Shown: piece by piece, positions 62,269 to 64,000 of the stretch | Numbering within the stretch: position 1 is the first letter of the stretch | How the letters are laid out: every line of letters starts with the position of its first letter | NCBI GenBank assembly: GCA_002368175.1 | Contig: AP018172.1 | Location: 3,594,001 to 3,658,000, forward strand | Length of the DNA stretch: 64,000 nucleotides | Direction: 5' to 3' | Source: Calothrix sp. NIES-2098 | Lineage (GTDB): Bacteria > Cyanobacteriota > Cyanobacteriia > Cyanobacteriales > Nostocaceae | Notes under the pieces: generated by a model | Database searches by the model: none | What the model was told of the DNA's origin: nothing | What the model saw: only the letters and a program-made list of their open reading frames with translations | Made by a program: the position numbers and the translations under genes

Positions 62269-62613
62269 CTAACAAATGTATTTGGTGACATCCTCTCCAC
62301 ATTCATCCGCAAGGTAAGAGAGGGCGCGAAAACGCAACATCACAAACTCGTCATATAGCGGATTGAGTTTGCATAATGCTGGGATATGGTAAGTCCGCCC
62401 AAATAAATTAATATTGCGCTCGAAGGGGCAACAACAAGGTATGACTTGACAAATTAAATGGGCAAAGCGAGCATTTTTGACTGCAATTCCATCTACCAAC
62501 CGACGCAAAGGATTCAAGATATCAAAAGTACCAGAGCGTTTATAGTTAGGTGGATGATAGTTAGGATGAGGGTGAGGGTGAGAATGGGAGTGATTGCGCG
62601 TGATAGTTTCCAT
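62269..62613 (-). CDS. Mo-dependent nitrogenase C-terminal-like protein, His-rich
   Basis: 114 residues from the ATG at 62613 (a TTG two codons upstream is possible). Residues ~7-20 are His/Pro-rich (NHSHSHPHPHPNYHPP), likely metal-binding. The rest is the Mo-nitro_C family (PF06967): GTFDILNPLRRLVDGIAVKN, then QVIPCCCPFERNIN with three Cys, IPALCKLNPLYDEFV and LADECGEDVTKYIC. The position between nifK and nifE is the usual one in Nostocales. Role unknown; Fe, Ni or Mo handling is only inferred. Confidence 0.88.
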   Translation of the reverse strand: METITRNHSHSHPHPHPNYHPPNYKRSGTFDILNPLRRLVDGIAVKNARFAHLICQVIPCCCPFERNINLFGRTYHIPALCKLNPLYDEFVMLRFRALSYLADECGEDVTKYIC

Positions 62614-62708
62614 AATCAATACTTCAGGTATGAGGAAAAAGTAAAAAGTGAAAAAGAAATATCTTTTTACTTTTTACTTTTTAGACACGTCGCGAGTGAA
62701 TGTGATTC

Positions 62709-62981
62709 TTAACGAATCAAGTCGTAGGAAATATCGGTCTTAGAAGGAATGTTGGTGTTGTGATCGATTTCCTCGAAGATTGTGTTAACAACCCAGTTGA
62801 GGAGGTTGATTACACCTTGGTAGCCGATGGTGCTGTAGCGGTGCAGGTGGTGGCGATCCATGATGGGATAGCCAATTCTGACTAGGGGAACCTTGCAATC
62901 GCGCCACAGGTACTTACCGTAGGAATTACCGATTAACAGGTCTACTGGCTCGGTGAACAGAAGAGAACTAATGCGCTGGCG
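62709..62981 (-). pseudogene. nifK: nifK 3' fragment, interrupted gene
   Basis: The last ~90 codons of the MoFe-protein beta subunit: SSLLFTEPVDLLIGNSYGKY, then LWRDCKVPLVRIGYP, DRHHLHRYSTIGYQG and the end TDISYDLIR before the TAA at 62709-62711. Identity to NifK stops near 62972-62984; beyond it the frame stays open but reads unrelated sequence (VSLILLDRQ). A serine recombinase starts 30-40 bp away on the other strand. The missing ~420 N-terminal codons must lie past the window. As it is at a programmed-excision-type junction, the gene is probably functional after excision and not a dead pseudogene. Confidence 0.93.
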
Positions 62982-64000
62982 ATCGAGTAAAATTAAGCTA
63001 ACGCTTCTATGGGTTGATATATGGACGTTTGGGGTTATGCACGGGTTTCAACAGATGAGCAAGCGGAAGATAAAGGCGCGTTAATTAAGCAAATGCGGCG
63101 GTTGCGTGATGCTGGTGCAACGCACATATATTACGACGTAGAAAGCCGTACTAGCGATCGCCGTAAAGGTCTTTTACAGTTAATTGAAGATATTAATGCA
63201 TCTGCACTTGGGAAAGTATCGAAGTTGTTATTTATTCGCATCGACCGTTTAACATCTTCATCAATGACCTTTTATCGGTTGATGGATGCGTTAAAAAAGA
63301 AAGGTATACAGCCCTATGCGCTAGATGAGCCTTTCGATTTATCGAGTATTGGTGGTGAGTTAACAATCGATGTGCGACTAGCAGCATCTAAATATGAGGT
63401 GAAAATGCTAGCAATGCGAGTCAAAAAAGAGCGCGACACCCGCAAAGAAAATAAAAAACCTCACTGGAATGCACCATTGGGGTATATTGTTGAGGATGAC
63501 AAATACAAACGAGACGATCGTCCTTGTGTTTGTTTAATTGAAGGTAAGAGAGAGTTCACGCGATCGCAATTAATGCGATTTGTCTTTGATACATTTTTCG
63601 CCGTAGGTACGGTGTCTCAAACAGCAAAAGTACTGCACGATACTTTCGGTATTCAAGCAAATGCTATTCCCAAAGCCACTGATACCAGAATTAACCGCCT
63701 AGAAGAATCAGAAGAAATCGTACTAGAGAATATCAACAAATCTCGTGGAGGTGCATTAAATCTGCGTTATCCGCACACAGGATTAAAGTGGTCGGTTTCT
63801 GGATTACGCTCTATACTCGTAAATCCTATATATGCAGGTGGGACACCATATAATGTGATGGTTCGTCCTAAAGGACATCGCAAACCCTTCGATGAATGGG
63901 AAGTTACCTGGGAAACCCACGAGGATGAAGCGATTATTACCCGTGAGGAACACGAACGCATCAAAGCCACGATTCGTGAGAACCGCAATAACCGATGGGC
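62982..64000. mobile_element. Left end of a nifK-interrupting excision element
   Basis: Element DNA replacing the expected nifK continuation, carrying a XisF-like serine recombinase and running off the window. The junction lies at about 62972-62990; it cannot be placed exactly, since the other end and the direct repeat are not visible. The recombinase lies beside the junction, on the strand opposite to nifK. Excision in heterocysts would rebuild nifK, as known for nifD and fdxN elements. Confidence 0.85.
63021..64000 (+). CDS. XisF-like large serine recombinase, 3' truncated by window
   Basis: At least 326 residues, open to the end of the window. The N-terminal resolvase domain starts MDVWGYARVSTDEQAEDKGA with the catalytic Ser in ARVS, followed by FIRIDRLTSSSMTFYRLMD and GGELTIDVRLAASKYEVKM. 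Next is the recombinase domain (WNAPLGYIVEDDKY; LRSILVNPIYAGG) and a DEAIITREEHERIKATIREN stretch. From memory it resembles Anabaena XisF, the fdxN-element excisionase, including the ending RNNRW region. XisF is ~514 residues, so about 190 residues should be missing. No RBS is obvious ahead of the ATG. Confidence 0.9.
   Translation, partial: MDVWGYARVSTDEQAEDKGALIKQMRRLRDAGATHIYYDVESRTSDRRKGLLQLIEDINASALGKVSKLLFIRIDRLTSSSMTFYRLMDALKKKGIQPYALDEPFDLSSIGGELTIDVRLAASKYEVKMLAMRVKKERDTRKENKKPHWNAPLGYIVEDDKYKRDDRPCVCLIEGKREFTRSQLMRFVFDTFFAVGTVSQTAKVLHDTFGIQANAIPKATDTRINRLEESEEIVLENINKSRGGALNLRYPHTGLKWSVSGLRSILVNPIYAGGTPYNVMVRPKGHRKPFDEWEVTWETHEDEAIITREEHERIKATIRENRNNRW

Noticed and set aside
62709..62981. 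nifK as a simple frameshifted pseudogene
   Set aside because: The remaining codons are intact, and the break coincides with a recombinase gene of the excision-element type, so a programmed interruption explains it better.

Overview
The window comes from a filamentous, heterocyst-forming cyanobacterium (Nostocales). The evidence is a nif gene order typical of that group at the right end, including the heterocyst-type ferredoxin gene fdxH; many HIP1 palindromes (GCGATCGC); Nostoc-like dispersed repeats between genes; and cyanobacterial families such as SbtA/SbtB, CBS-CP12, a CYP110-like P450 and cyanobacteriochrome-like GAF domains. Genus and species cannot be told from the sequence alone.

Layout. 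0-9.4 kb: a secreted Pro/Asn-repeat protein, a pentapeptide-repeat protein translationally coupled to purK, a probable 6S RNA gene just after purK, a pair of M16 proteases (one catalytic, one degenerate), a peptidoglycan-binding protein, a small membrane protein and a CobE/CbiG-C protein. 10-19.2 kb: an O-methyltransferase, a CoA-binding protein, a GH13 glycosidase, an Rpn/DUF2887 protein, a SnoaL-like protein, a tRNA-dihydrouridine synthase, a PEP-CTERM exoprotein and an unrecognised protein with a cysteine-peptidase-like motif. 19.3-22 kb: lptA-lptB-lptF/G, for moving lipopolysaccharide to the outer membrane. 22-33 kb: signalling genes, namely a CBS-CP12 fusion, a repeat-bearing membrane-anchored protein, a large histidine kinase with three near-identical CBCR-like GAF domains, and a dual-FHA ABC transporter divergent from a Ser/Thr kinase that is followed by a VanY-type carboxypeptidase. 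33-37.8 kb: a pair of unknown membrane proteins, then an inorganic-carbon operon, sbtA-sbtB-Tat-exported beta-carbonic anhydrase. 38-55.4 kb: MFS transporter, a 21-bp minisatellite, VOC and glutathionyl-hydroquinone reductase-like genes, an orphan TpsB outer-membrane transporter, a two-gene hybrid kinase system, dienelactone hydrolase with an AraC regulator, DUF2267, P450, TraX-like, an unknown protein and an SDR.

55.5-64 kb: the nitrogen-fixation cluster, all on the minus strand, in transcription order nifK(3' fragment) - Mo-nitrogenase-C-like - nifE - nifN - nifX - DUF269 - DUF683 - nifW - hesA - hesB - fdxH - feoA. NifE/NifN form the scaffold for FeMo-cofactor, NifX and its partner carry precursors, HesA/HesB and NifW support cluster supply and maturation, FdxH donates electrons to nitrogenase, and FeoA suggests a link to iron uptake.

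The most notable feature is at the right edge. nifK is cut: only its last ~90 codons are present, and directly beside them a large XisF-like serine recombinase begins on the opposite strand and runs off the window. This is the expected look of a developmentally excised element inside nifK. The other end of the element and the rest of nifK lie outside the window.
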